Of a DNA stretch of 64,000 bases, positions 1 to 8,355 are shown one piece after another (position 1 is the stretch's first letter; each line of letters starts with the position of its first letter). Position numbers and translations under genes: made by a program. Origin of the DNA: Desulfobacter vibrioformis DSM 8776 (GTDB lineage: Bacteria; Desulfobacterota; Desulfobacteria; Desulfobacterales; Desulfobacteraceae); assembly GCF_000745975.1 (NCBI RefSeq), contig NZ_JQKJ01000003.1:124001-188000 (forward strand), given 5' to 3'. Under the pieces are notes generated by a model. The model was not told the DNA's origin. It searched no databases and saw only the letters and a list, made by a program, of their open reading frames with translations.

Positions 1-105
1 TCCGACGAAATGGCGGATGCCAGCAGCCGGATCAAAACCAGTGCCGATGACCTAAAAGGTTTATCAGGCACTTTAACCACTACGGTAAACCAGTTTAAGG
101 TGTAG
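1..105 (+). CDS. Methyl-accepting chemotaxis protein, C-terminal end (partial)
   Basis: The window opens inside a reading frame that ends at the TAG at 103-105. The 34 visible residues are rich in Ser, Ala and Thr, and include IKTSADDLKGLSGTL and the ending VNQFKV. This is how many bacterial chemoreceptors end: the last helix of the signalling coiled coil with a final hydrophobic-Phe-Lys turn. The sensing domain and the signalling tip lie outside the window, so the ligand cannot be inferred. A strong hairpin follows 12 bases after the stop. Assignment as a chemoreceptor tail is likely but rests on a short fragment. Confidence 0.65.
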   Translation, partial: SDEMADASSRIKTSADDLKGLSGTLTTTVNQFKV

Positions 106-116
106 TGAAACCTAAA

Positions 117-148
117 GGGGCGCGAAAAAACAGCGCCCCAATTTTGTT
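117..148 (+). terminator. Rho-independent terminator after the chemoreceptor
   Basis: A perfect 7-bp stem (GGGGCGC at 117-123, GCGCCCC at 133-139) with a 9-base A-rich loop is followed by a T-rich run. It lies just downstream of the chemoreceptor stop. Confidence 0.75.
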
Positions 149-321
149 TGCCGTTTTATCCATATTCTTAGGTACGACCCAGGACATCAGGAACAATATG
201 ATTACTGGGTCGTGCCTTGAATACGAATAAAACTCCGGCGCAAAATCTGTGGCATTTATTTCTTCTGCGTCCCTGATCTGAACGAATCTTGATATACAAG
301 GCATAATGGCCGGACAGGCGA

Positions 322-1167
322 TTACGATTTTCCCAGACAGGTCATGAATTCTACAGCCTCCGGGGCATAATGGGAAAAAAAGGCGCTTTCATTCTCGTCC
401 AGCCCGGCAATGACCTCCATATCTTCGGCTGTCAGGGCAAAATCAAAAACCGTAAAATTTTCTATCATACGTTCTTTACGGGTGGTCTTGGGGATCACAA
501 CCACGTCATTTTGAATCAAAAAACGTAAAATGACCTGGGCCACAGACTTGCCGTATTTATTACCAATGGCCTTGATGGTCGGATTGGTGAACATATCCTT
601 GCGCCCTGCGGCAAAAGGCCCCCAGGACTGGTGCTGTACACTGTATTTTTTCATAATTTCATGGGCAGCCTTCTGCTGCTGGAAGGGATGGGTCTCCACC
701 TGGTTGACCGCCGGAACAATCTCCTGAAATTGACAGAAATCAATGAGGCGGTCCGGGTAAAAGTTGCTGACCCCAATGGCCCGGGCTTTACCTGCCTTAT
801 ACGCGTCAGCCATGGCGCGGTAACTGCCGTAGTAATCGTTGAACGGCTGGTGGATCAGCAGCAGGTCGATATAATCCGTCTTCAGTTTTTTCAAAGATTC
901 TTCAATGGAGGCGTTGGCTTTTTCGTAGCCGCCATTTGAGATCCAGACCTTGGTGGTCAAAAATAATTCTGAACGGGGCACACCGCTTTTTTCGGCGGCA
1001 TTGCCGACGCCCGCCTCGTTTTGGTAAACCTGGGCCGTATCAATGGAACGGTACCCGACCGATAGGGCATCTGATACGCAGCGCTCACATTCTTCCGGTT
1101 TGACCTGATATACGCCATACCCAAGAACCGGCATCTCTATCCCATTGTTGAGAGTGATATGATTCAT
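322..1167 (-). CDS. Aldo/keto reductase
   Basis: A 281-residue NADPH-type aldo/keto reductase of the 2,5-diketo-gluconate reductase group, a soluble TIM barrel that reduces aldehydes or ketones to alcohols. The catalytic tetrad is complete: Asp43 and Tyr48 (DTAQVY), Lys73 (TTKVW) and His106 (LLIHQP). The cofactor-loop region VIPKTTRKERMIEN is also present. The start ATG at 1167 gives a normal N-terminus for the family. It lies 12 bases downstream of the iron-containing alcohol dehydrogenase on the same strand, so the two probably form an operon for detoxifying or fermenting aldehydes. The substrate cannot be told from sequence. Confidence 0.9.
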   Translation of the reverse strand: MNHITLNNGIEMPVLGYGVYQVKPEECERCVSDALSVGYRSIDTAQVYQNEAGVGNAAEKSGVPRSELFLTTKVWISNGGYEKANASIEESLKKLKTDYIDLLLIHQPFNDYYGSYRAMADAYKAGKARAIGVSNFYPDRLIDFCQFQEIVPAVNQVETHPFQQQKAAHEIMKKYSVQHQSWGPFAAGRKDMFTNPTIKAIGNKYGKSVAQVILRFLIQNDVVVIPKTTRKERMIENFTVFDFALTAEDMEVIAGLDENESAFFSHYAPEAVEFMTCLGKS

Positions 1168-1179
1168 GTTATTTCTCTT

Positions 1180-2346
1180 CTAAAAGCACGCTTCCAGAAT
1201 GCGTAAAATTTCATCACGTGTCAGCTTTTTATATCCGCTGCCCCGGATAACCGTGGATTCCGCGATCCTGGGAAGCATCTCTTTGGTGGCACCCAGCTCT
1301 TTAAGGCGAATTACGATGCCGCATTCATTCAAAAATTTTTCCATGGCATCAATTCCTTCCCCGGCAACCGCCTCTTTGGTTTTACCCTGGGTGGAAACGC
1401 CCCAGATTTCAGTGGCAAACCGGACAAATTTATCCAGACCATGGGGGTAAATATGGCGGTAGTAGGGCAGTGAAATCGCGGCAAGCCCCATGCCGTGAGC
1501 ACAGTCCGTATATGCACCAAGCTGGTGCTCGATCATGTGAACCTGCCAGTCCTGGGTCTTTGAAACCCCTGTTACAGTGTTCAAAGCAAGGGTGGCATTC
1601 CACATCAGGTTGCTACGGGACGCGTAGTCTTCGGGACTTTTCAGGGCCGTGCGGAGATTATCAATGGATGATTTCAACAAGCTTTCAATAATATAGTCTG
1701 TTGTGTTGTTGTCATTGCCGCTGAAATACTGCTCCATGAGATGGGACATGGTGTCAAACACCCCGCTGACCATCTGATACGGGGATACGGAAAAGGTATA
1801 TTCCGGGTTCAGGATGGAGAATTTGGGATAAACTTCCACAGGGAACACCCTGCCGGCCTTGACTTTCGACGCCTCATGGGTGATGACCGAGCCGCCGTTC
1901 ATCTCCGAGCCTGTGCCCACCATGGTCAGGATGGATGCCACGGCAACGATTTTATTTGAAAGACCTTCATACCGCAGCCAGTACTTTTCGAAGGGATCTT
2001 CATCGCAGTACGCGGATACGGCAATAGCCTTGGCGCAGTCGATAACAGAACCGCCGCCCACGGCCAGTATCAAATTGACATTGTTGTCCCTTACAAGTTT
2101 GATGCCTTCCATCAGTTTGGCATAGGTGGGGTTCGGCATGACACCTGGCAATTCAACCACCGTTTTCCCGGCATGTTTCAGGATGGAAATGACCTGATCG
2201 TAAAGGCCGATGGACTTGATGGCATTTTTGCCGTAGGCCAGAAGAACCGTATCTCCATAATTGGCAAGTTCGGCTTTCAGGTTGTTCAGGGAATCTTTCC
2301 CAAAATAAATTTTTGTCGGATTGTAGAATGTAAAATCCAGTAACAT
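1180..2346 (-). CDS. Iron-containing alcohol dehydrogenase (YqhD/butanol dehydrogenase type)
   Basis: A 388-residue group III alcohol dehydrogenase, almost the exact length of E. coli YqhD. The dinucleotide-binding motif GGGSVID is at residues 97-103. The metal ligands predicted from YqhD are all present with the right spacing: Asp198, His202, His270 and His284 (in GVFDTMSH and TDCAHGMG). Enzymes of this branch reduce short and medium aldehydes with NADPH. It is the first gene of a two-gene unit with the aldo/keto reductase. The 170-base divergent region upstream, shared with a hybrid kinase, should hold its promoter. Confidence 0.92.
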   Translation of the reverse strand: MLLDFTFYNPTKIYFGKDSLNNLKAELANYGDTVLLAYGKNAIKSIGLYDQVISILKHAGKTVVELPGVMPNPTYAKLMEGIKLVRDNNVNLILAVGGGSVIDCAKAIAVSAYCDEDPFEKYWLRYEGLSNKIVAVASILTMVGTGSEMNGGSVITHEASKVKAGRVFPVEVYPKFSILNPEYTFSVSPYQMVSGVFDTMSHLMEQYFSGNDNNTTDYIIESLLKSSIDNLRTALKSPEDYASRSNLMWNATLALNTVTGVSKTQDWQVHMIEHQLGAYTDCAHGMGLAAISLPYYRHIYPHGLDKFVRFATEIWGVSTQGKTKEAVAGEGIDAMEKFLNECGIVIRLKELGATKEMLPRIAESTVIRGSGYKKLTRDEILRILEACF

Positions 2347-2578
2347 ATGAAAATCCTTTTTTTATGGTTAAAAGCTGTTTTGAAGCAAAGGTATCACAGC
2401 AATTTTAAAGCATAACATATTAAAATCATATTTTTATGGTTTTTTAACCTTAATTTTGCCAAATTTAAAATTGCTGTGAACATGTTTTGATATTTTCATC
2501 AAATTAAGATAGAGTTTGTCACTTTGGTCATCTTTAATAAATACATTTAGCAAAAGTTTTCTGACGGAAGGAAGCGCT

Positions 2579-5500
2579 TTGAAGAAAGCTTACAAGCAAA
2601 TATCACCGGAACGTTTGCGAAGGACTCTGTTTTTGTATTTGGCAGCAATCCTGTTCATTTTTTCACTATTTTTAATTTTGACAATCGCAAATCCAATCTA
2701 CGCGCATTTAAAAAAATCAGAAAACAACAATGTATACCATGACGCAGCGTTGACAGCCATGGCGGTGAATGAGTGGGGGAGACGTGTCACGGACCTGGCC
2801 GTTCAAATCACCAGTCGAACACAGATTCGACAGGCGCTTGAAAAATATAACAATAAAGAAATATCCTTAACACAGCTTACGGCATTTACTGAACCTAAAT
2901 TATCAGATGCCATGAATATGTCAGAAGAAATTATAGGCATCACCCGGTTAGACCGCTTGGGAAAAGTCGTTGCCCGATGTGGCGAAAGTCTTCCCTCTGC
3001 ACCCCGTTCGATTGATTATTCCATCTCATTTGATATGTCAGTATCCACGCCTGTTATCCAAAACAAACGTCATATAGTGGTTGTCAGTGCCCCCATTATA
3101 AATCACTCAAAGGAATATATCGGTGCGGATTTAGTATTGATTGACCTTTATCAATTAAAAAATATCATCAGCAGCAGCAAGACGAATCCGGAAAAAAACT
3201 ATGAAACGATTTTAGGTTATACGTCGGACAATGCAATCTCTAAAACATTCCCTGAAATTAAAAACATAAAAAATGATGTGATCAACGATTTGCTGAAAAA
3301 GGCGTTCAAAGGCCAGAAGGGCGTGGATGACGAATCACCTGTTTTTGTTGCAGCATACCACAGCCTGGATATCAAAAACTTTGGGCTTGTTATTCTGAAA
3401 AACAAGGCAGAATTGTACAAAACCTTGAATACCAGGCTGATTTACTGGGGGCTTACGGGTATTTTTGCGTATATTGTATTTCTTGCAGGGTTTTGGTTTT
3501 TAATGAAATCCCTGGCAAACAGGTTGCTGCTGCACTCAGATGAATTAAATGAAAAGATTAAAGAACAAACCCGGCACCTTGAAGAGGAAATAAAAGAGCG
3601 GAAGCGAACAGCAGCCAAATTAGAGACAATTATTGCAGAACACCGACAGACTGAAATTTCCCTGAGTGAAAGTGAAAAAAAATATCGATTGCTGGCCAAC
3701 AATGTGACCGATGTTATCTGGTCAGTGGATATGGACCTGCGCTATAACTATATCAGTCCCTCCATTGAAAAAATGTGTGGGTACACGCCGGAAGAAATCA
3801 TGGAAATACCATTGGAACACTCATTTACACCTGGTTCCTATCAAAAAATAATTGAAATCTTTTCCCGGGAAAGAAGTCGTCGGGATGCCGAGCCGGTTGC
3901 GCGTACAAACAGATCCGCCGTTCTGGAACTCGATATACGCCACAAATCCGGTAAAACTGTTCCTGTTGAGGTAAATGCCTCTTTTTTAAGAGATGAATCC
4001 GGCCAGCCGACCGGAATCATCGGTATCACTCGTGATATCTTTGAGCGTAAACAAACAGAACAAGCCCTGAGGGATAGTGAGTCAAAATTCAGAAGCATAT
4101 TTAATAATAAAGGAACAGCAACATGTCTTTTTGGGGATGACAGGATTATTAGAGAATGCAATCCGACATTTGAAGAACTCAGTGGGTTCCTCAAATCCGA
4201 GATCATCAATAAAATGACATGGTCTAATTTTTTTGCCAAAGAAGATATTGAAAGGATGCAGCAATACCATAATCAACGTTCGCAAGGAACCGGTTCTCCC
4301 CCATCGCAATACGAGTCCGGATTTGTTAACAAAGCGGGTAAGGTGAAAACCGTTATCATCAACATCAGTTTGGTTGGAAAAGAACGAATCTTTTCGCTGA
4401 TGGATATTACCCAACGAAAGCTGGCAGAGACAGAGAATGAAAATCTGCATAAAAAACTGGCACAGTCACAAAAAATGGAGGCTATGGGGTCTTTAGCAGG
4501 TGGGATTGCCCATGATTTTAACAACATCCTTGGTGCGATTATAGGGTTCACCGAACTTGCAAAAATGAACAATGTTGACAATGAAAAGAAAGAGAAATAT
4601 CTCAATAGGGTGTTAACTGCTGCAGATCGGGCAAAAGATCTTGTTCACCAGATACTTACATTCAGCCGGCAGACAGAACAGGAGATTAAACCGTTAAAGG
4701 TGGGGCCGATTATAAAAGAAGTCGTTCAACTGCTCAGAGCATCATTACCTTCGACCATAGAGATCCAAAGTGATATCACCAGCGAGTCACTCATCATGGG
4801 GGACCGGACCCAGGTCCACCAGGTCATTTTAAACCTTTGCACCAATGCCGGCCATGCCATGCAGGAAAATGGCGGAAAACTATATGTAAGCCTGATGAAC
4901 CAAAGACTTGGATCGGATTTCACTGCGCACACCCCTGATTTATCCATTGGTGATTATGTAAAAATAGAGGTGAAAGACACAGGACACGGTATTCCACCTG
5001 AATTGATCGATCGCCTGTTTGAACCGTTTTTTACAACAAAGGATAAGGGTGAAGGAACAGGCATGGGACTTGCGGTTGTCCACGGTATCGTGAAACGCAT
5101 GAAAGGGGAAGTTGTCGTTGAAAGTTCTTTGGGAGAGGGAAGTTCCTTTAGTGTCTATCTTCCGGTTGTTCAAGATATGGAACAGACGGATGAGCCGGAA
5201 AAAGACCCTCTTGCCAAAGGCTGCGGACATATCCTTTTTGTTGACGATGAACCGGCTTTAGTTGACATTGGCGGGTTGCTTCTGAAAGAACTGGGTTATA
5301 ACGTAACGACAAGAACCAGTGGGATTGAAGCGCTGGAAGCATTTAAATCCACCCCGGATAAATTCGATCTTGTGCTGACGGATATGACAATGCCCCAGAT
5401 GACAGGAGAACGACTGACCAGGGAAATTCTTTCAATCCGTCAGGATATTCCCATTATAATCAGTACAGGGTTCAGTTCATCAATGACCGAAAAAAAAGCA

Positions 5501-5584
5501 CTGAAACTTGGGGCAAAAGGCTTTTTAATGAAGCCTTTTGTCCTATCAGAACTTGCAAGGGTGATTCATAATGTACTGGAATGA
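2579..5584 (+). CDS. Hybrid sensor histidine kinase (Cache-like sensor, two PAS, kinase, receiver)
   Basis: A membrane sensor kinase of about 1000 residues. In order: a first membrane helix, a periplasmic region of about 250 residues resembling a double-Cache sensor, a second membrane helix, a coiled coil, two PAS domains (KYRLLANNVTDVIWSVD; FRSIFNNKGT), a HisKA domain with GGIAHDFNNILGAIIGF, an ATPase domain (N-box CTNAGHAM, DTGHGIPP, GTGMGLAVVHGI) and a C-terminal receiver (FVDDEP, acceptor Asp in LVLTDMTMP, Lys in LMKPF). The TTG at 2579 has GGAAGGA six bases upstream, so I prefer it; an in-frame TTG at 2516 would add 21 residues. No output regulator lies beside it. Its signal is unknown. 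Confidence 0.88.
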   Translation: MKKAYKQISPERLRRTLFLYLAAILFIFSLFLILTIANPIYAHLKKSENNNVYHDAALTAMAVNEWGRRVTDLAVQITSRTQIRQALEKYNNKEISLTQLTAFTEPKLSDAMNMSEEIIGITRLDRLGKVVARCGESLPSAPRSIDYSISFDMSVSTPVIQNKRHIVVVSAPIINHSKEYIGADLVLIDLYQLKNIISSSKTNPEKNYETILGYTSDNAISKTFPEIKNIKNDVINDLLKKAFKGQKGVDDESPVFVAAYHSLDIKNFGLVILKNKAELYKTLNTRLIYWGLTGIFAYIVFLAGFWFLMKSLANRLLLHSDELNEKIKEQTRHLEEEIKERKRTAAKLETIIAEHRQTEISLSESEKKYRLLANNVTDVIWSVDMDLRYNYISPSIEKMCGYTPEEIMEIPLEHSFTPGSYQKIIEIFSRERSRRDAEPVARTNRSAVLELDIRHKSGKTVPVEVNASFLRDESGQPTGIIGITRDIFERKQTEQALRDSESKFRSIFNNKGTATCLFGDDRIIRECNPTFEELSGFLKSEIINKMTWSNFFAKEDIERMQQYHNQRSQGTGSPPSQYESGFVNKAGKVKTVIINISLVGKERIFSLMDITQRKLAETENENLHKKLAQSQKMEAMGSLAGGIAHDFNNILGAIIGFTELAKMNNVDNEKKEKYLNRVLTAADRAKDLVHQILTFSRQTEQEIKPLKVGPIIKEVVQLLRASLPSTIEIQSDITSESLIMGDRTQVHQVILNLCTNAGHAMQENGGKLYVSLMNQRLGSDFTAHTPDLSIGDYVKIEVKDTGHGIPPELIDRLFEPFFTTKDKGEGTGMGLAVVHGIVKRMKGEVVVESSLGEGSSFSVYLPVVQDMEQTDEPEKDPLAKGCGHILFVDDEPALVDIGGLLLKELGYNVTTRTSGIEALEAFKSTPDKFDLVLTDMTMPQMTGERLTREILSIRQDIPIIISTGFSSSMTEKKALKLGAKGFLMKPFVLSELARVIHNVLE

Positions 5585-5702
5585 CTTTAGCCCATGCCAT
5601 TATCTGCAGCCTCTCATTTATCAAAATTTTGGTTCATTTTTTTAAGAAGCCTTAACATCGACTTTTTTTTCTCGTAGAACTAAAAAAATAAAGGAAATCA
5701 AA

Positions 5703-6704
5703 ATGGAATCCATACAATTTAATGCGATGCAGATTTATGAAAAAGAGGCAGGTGTATTTGAACGCAAAATCATCTCAAAAAACACCTCGGAGTTACCTGA
5801 TGGTGACGTCCTGATAAAGGTAAGTTACTCTTCCCTGAATTATAAGGATGCGCTTTCATCCATTGGCAATAAGGGGGTTACCCGGCAATATCCACATACA
5901 CCGGGAATCGATGCTGCAGGTATTGTAACGGAAAGTAGTTCCAGCCTCTTTAAACCCAACGATGAGGTCATCGTAACCGGGTATGATCTTGGGATGAATA
6001 CCGCTGGTGGCTTTGGCGAATATATACGCGTTCCCGCTGACTGGGTTGTACCGTGTCCTGAGTCTTTATCCCTAAAAGAGAGCATGATTTACGGCACTGC
6101 CGGTTTTACAGCTGCTTTGTCTGTTTACAAACTTATTGGATCTGGCGTAAACCCTGAAGATGGTGAAATCCTTGTGACAGGTGCAACCGGGGGGGTGGGG
6201 AGCATAGCCGTATCAATCCTGAAAAAACTTGGATATGAAGTGATTGCGGCAACCGGGAAAATTCATGAAAAAAAATTGTTACAGTCCATCGGTGCAAAAG
6301 ACATCATTGATCGCAGCGAACTGAATGACACCTCTAATCGTCCAATGCTTAAAGGCAGATGGGCAGGTGTAATCGATACCGTAGGTGGCAATACACTGTC
6401 CACCGCTTTAAAAATGACCAAATATTCCGGAAGTGCCACATGCTGCGGCAATGTATCTTCACATGAATTCACAAGTTCAATTTATCCTTTTATTCTTCGG
6501 GGTGTCTCTCTTTTGGGAATTGACTCGGTCCAGTGCCCTATGGCATTAAGAAAGGATATCTGGTTTAACCTTGCAACGACTTGGAAGATTGACAATATCA
6601 ATTCAAATGTTACGGAAGTCTCTTTAGAAGAACTCAACGGAAGAATCGATCTGATACTTGCAGGCAAGCATGTAGGACGAACCATCATTAATCATAACCT
6701 ATAG
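5703..6704 (+). CDS. acuI: Acrylyl-CoA reductase-like / YhdH-family quinone oxidoreductase
   Basis: A 333-residue zinc-free medium-chain dehydrogenase/reductase. It shows SSLNYKDAL and PGIDAAGIV near the N-terminus and the cofactor motif GATGGVGSIAVSIL, all typical of the YhdH/YhfP/AcuI group. Characterised members reduce acryloyl-CoA to propionyl-CoA with NADPH, which detoxifies acrylate from DMSP or 3-hydroxypropionate. The start ATG has AAGGAAA upstream. No DMSP genes are nearby, so the physiological substrate is open; the gene symbol is by family only. Confidence 0.8.
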   Translation: MESIQFNAMQIYEKEAGVFERKIISKNTSELPDGDVLIKVSYSSLNYKDALSSIGNKGVTRQYPHTPGIDAAGIVTESSSSLFKPNDEVIVTGYDLGMNTAGGFGEYIRVPADWVVPCPESLSLKESMIYGTAGFTAALSVYKLIGSGVNPEDGEILVTGATGGVGSIAVSILKKLGYEVIAATGKIHEKKLLQSIGAKDIIDRSELNDTSNRPMLKGRWAGVIDTVGGNTLSTALKMTKYSGSATCCGNVSSHEFTSSIYPFILRGVSLLGIDSVQCPMALRKDIWFNLATTWKIDNINSNVTEVSLEELNGRIDLILAGKHVGRTIINHNL

Positions 6705-7013
6705 ATCGAATGGAATCTGGGTGTTGACAGAATATGCAGGGATGCACCTCAGCTCGTCTTTGCCTATGCCTCTAATGAATTCGGAACGGCTTCGGCCGAC
6801 TGTCATACCGCCCTTGCTTACCTCGAACTTGCCTTACCGGCATTTGGTCTGGGAAGTTGCTGGGCTGGCTATGTCAATTATGCCGCTGCTCAATGGCCGG
6901 GTTTATCAGAAAAACTCAGGCTTCCTGAAAATCATACCTGTCATGGTGCGCTCATGGTTGGAATACCAAAAATAAAATATGCCAGGGCACCTAAAAAAAT
7001 GAGCCGGATATGA
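6705..7013 (+). pseudogene. Nitroreductase, C-terminal remnant
   Basis: This frame has no usable start codon, so automatic gene finding would miss it. It begins straight after the acuI stop, in the same frame as acuI, and stays open for about 100 codons to TGA at 7011-7013. The translation contains DRICRDAPQLVFAYAS, ALAYLELALPAFGLGSCWAG and HGALMVGIPKIKYAR. These match the C-terminal half of the nitroreductases that carry GxGSCWAG and a final GYPKxKYxR. The FMN-binding N-terminal half is absent. A deletion apparently joined the 3' part of this gene to acuI. A 255-base open frame in another phase (6721-6975) is a shadow of it. Confidence 0.8.
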
Positions 7014-7054
7014 CTTATTTTACAGGCGAACAATACTGATTTTCATCACATTGT

Positions 7055-7074
7055 GGCGGACGTCCATGTCCGCC
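7055..7074. repeat. Short GC-rich hairpin in the gap before the RNA ligase gene
   Basis: GGCGGAC (7055-7061) and GTCCGCC (7068-7074) form a perfect 7-bp stem with a 6-base loop. There is no clear T-run on either side, so it is not a textbook terminator. It lies just beyond the 3' end of the minus-strand ATPase-nuclease-ligase cassette and may mark its edge. Nothing else is visible between 7014 and 7135. Confidence 0.45.
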
Positions 7075-7135
7075 TAAAGATGAGTTAAAAAGCGTGGAAG
7101 TACAGATAGTCTACTTGATAGGCAGGCTTCACCAA

Positions 7136-7819
7136 TTATTGCCTACTTATGGTTTGATTCGGGATAATAGCTTTTTGAGACCAGTGGACGTCAATGTTCT
7201 GGATGAATTTGGCTTTAACGATTTTGGCTCTTTGCTTTAACCATTTATCTCCATCGTAACGAATATAAATACCTTCGCCTTGCTCGGGCCCAAAACACGA
7301 ACGCCCCATTAAGGCTTCTAATTGCGGCAATGTGAAGATCCCTTGTTGGATAAAGGGAACGGATGAAATATTCATCTGTTCAAATTTTCGATTTCTTGGC
7401 TTTAATGATAGGAATTGGTTGTTTTGTTTATCAAAGATATCAAAACCTAAGAAATAATCAGGCAGTCTATTATATCCGATTGAATGTTTTGCAAAACACC
7501 ATTCACCAAACAAAATATACCGGTCAAAGAGATGGTCAAACAAAATTTCCATTCGGGGAGTCAGCCAGTTTCCCACTTTCTTCCACTGCCCCAAATAAGG
7601 CGGAGAAAGCATAGAACCCCTATTCTGAAGAATTAAGCTGCCTTGCGTATCAAAAGAAATACCTAAGTTTGCCCCGTCTATTTTTTCTTCGACAATCAAA
7701 ATATTTTTCAAAAAGATTTTTCGGTTCTCCTGAGATAGCACCTTATCATCCCTAACACTGTTTCCCCCAAGCATTATCAGATGGGGAGTAGAAGGAAATT
7801 TGAAAAATATCTGATTCAT
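7136..7819 (-). CDS. RNA ligase family protein (Rnl2/DRB0094-like nucleotidyltransferase)
   Basis: A 227-residue ATP-dependent ligase core. The AMP-accepting lysine is Lys46 in motif I (EEKIDGAN). Motif III is FGEWC (104-108), motif IIIa GFDIFD (125-130), motif IV EGIYIR (182-187) and motif V RAKIVKAKF (197-205). It has no OB fold or BRCT domain, so it is not a DNA ligase of the replicative kind. Members of this family seal nicked or broken RNA. I chose the ATG at 7819 because it overlaps the stop of the upstream PIN gene in an ATGA; an in-frame ATG 45 bases earlier is inside that gene. It is the last gene of the cassette and should work on RNA ends made by its nuclease partner or by an invader (inference). 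Confidence 0.85.
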   Translation of the reverse strand: MNQIFFKFPSTPHLIMLGGNSVRDDKVLSQENRKIFLKNILIVEEKIDGANLGISFDTQGSLILQNRGSMLSPPYLGQWKKVGNWLTPRMEILFDHLFDRYILFGEWCFAKHSIGYNRLPDYFLGFDIFDKQNNQFLSLKPRNRKFEQMNISSVPFIQQGIFTLPQLEALMGRSCFGPEQGEGIYIRYDGDKWLKQRAKIVKAKFIQNIDVHWSQKAIIPNQTISRQ

Positions 7820-8355
7820 TTTTCCATCTTTTTTTCGTATTTTACTTTCACAAAATCCGGACACAGAAAATTTACTTTAATTCCTGATTCGTCAAGAGCA
7901 TCTTTCCATCCCCACCATTTGCTATCCGTTGCTTCCATTATCTGCGGTTTCTTATGATGCGCATTTGCCACGGCAACAAACTTCCTATCACTGATATCAA
8001 AATCGGCAAGTCCTGGGTGGTCTGGAAATTCATCATATGAATCATCTTTAGGGGTAATCGTGACCCTGTTAGATTCCGGAAAGCTGTATCGATTATAATG
8101 AAGCCATTTTAAAAATTCGTCACCCACGCCTGGTTGTCCACTCATGGAAAGCTTGCCTCGATATTCATTAAAAATTTCGTCGCCATTATCTAACACAAGA
8201 TTGCCGTTTTCAATGACCTCCATTATTGAGTCAACACACTGCTGGACACATATGATCAATTCTTCAGGAATAGACATAGGATCAACGGCAAGGTTAGCCG
8301 TTTTGGGAACGTTGGTGTCAATTACAATGGGAGAAGAGGCCGTCTGATTATTCAT
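7816..8355 (-). CDS. PIN-like nuclease, middle gene of the cassette
   Basis: A 179-residue protein that I read as a PIN-domain ribonuclease. The acidic positions expected for PIN are present in order: Asp13 in IVIDTNV, Glu60/Glu64 in DEIFNEY, Asp123 in FDISDRKFVAVA and Asp144 in EATDSKWWGW. The last strand region (IKVNFLCPDF) also fits a PIN fold. Similarity elsewhere is low, so family placement rests on these motifs. Its start overlaps the end of the ATPase gene by 8 bases and its stop overlaps the ligase start by 4, so the three proteins are probably made together. There is no small antitoxin gene next to it, which argues against a plain VapC toxin. Confidence 0.7.
   Translation of the reverse strand: MNNQTASSPIVIDTNVPKTANLAVDPMSIPEELIICVQQCVDSIMEVIENGNLVLDNGDEIFNEYRGKLSMSGQPGVGDEFLKWLHYNRYSFPESNRVTITPKDDSYDEFPDHPGLADFDISDRKFVAVANAHHKKPQIMEATDSKWWGWKDALDESGIKVNFLCPDFVKVKYEKKMEK

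Noticed and set aside
95-304. 69-residue minus-strand frame near the left edge
   Set aside because: It overlaps the terminator of the chemoreceptor, has no ribosome binding site and no protein-like pattern.
6721-6975. 84-residue frame after acuI
   Set aside because: The neighbouring phase encodes clear nitroreductase sequence, so this one is a shadow.
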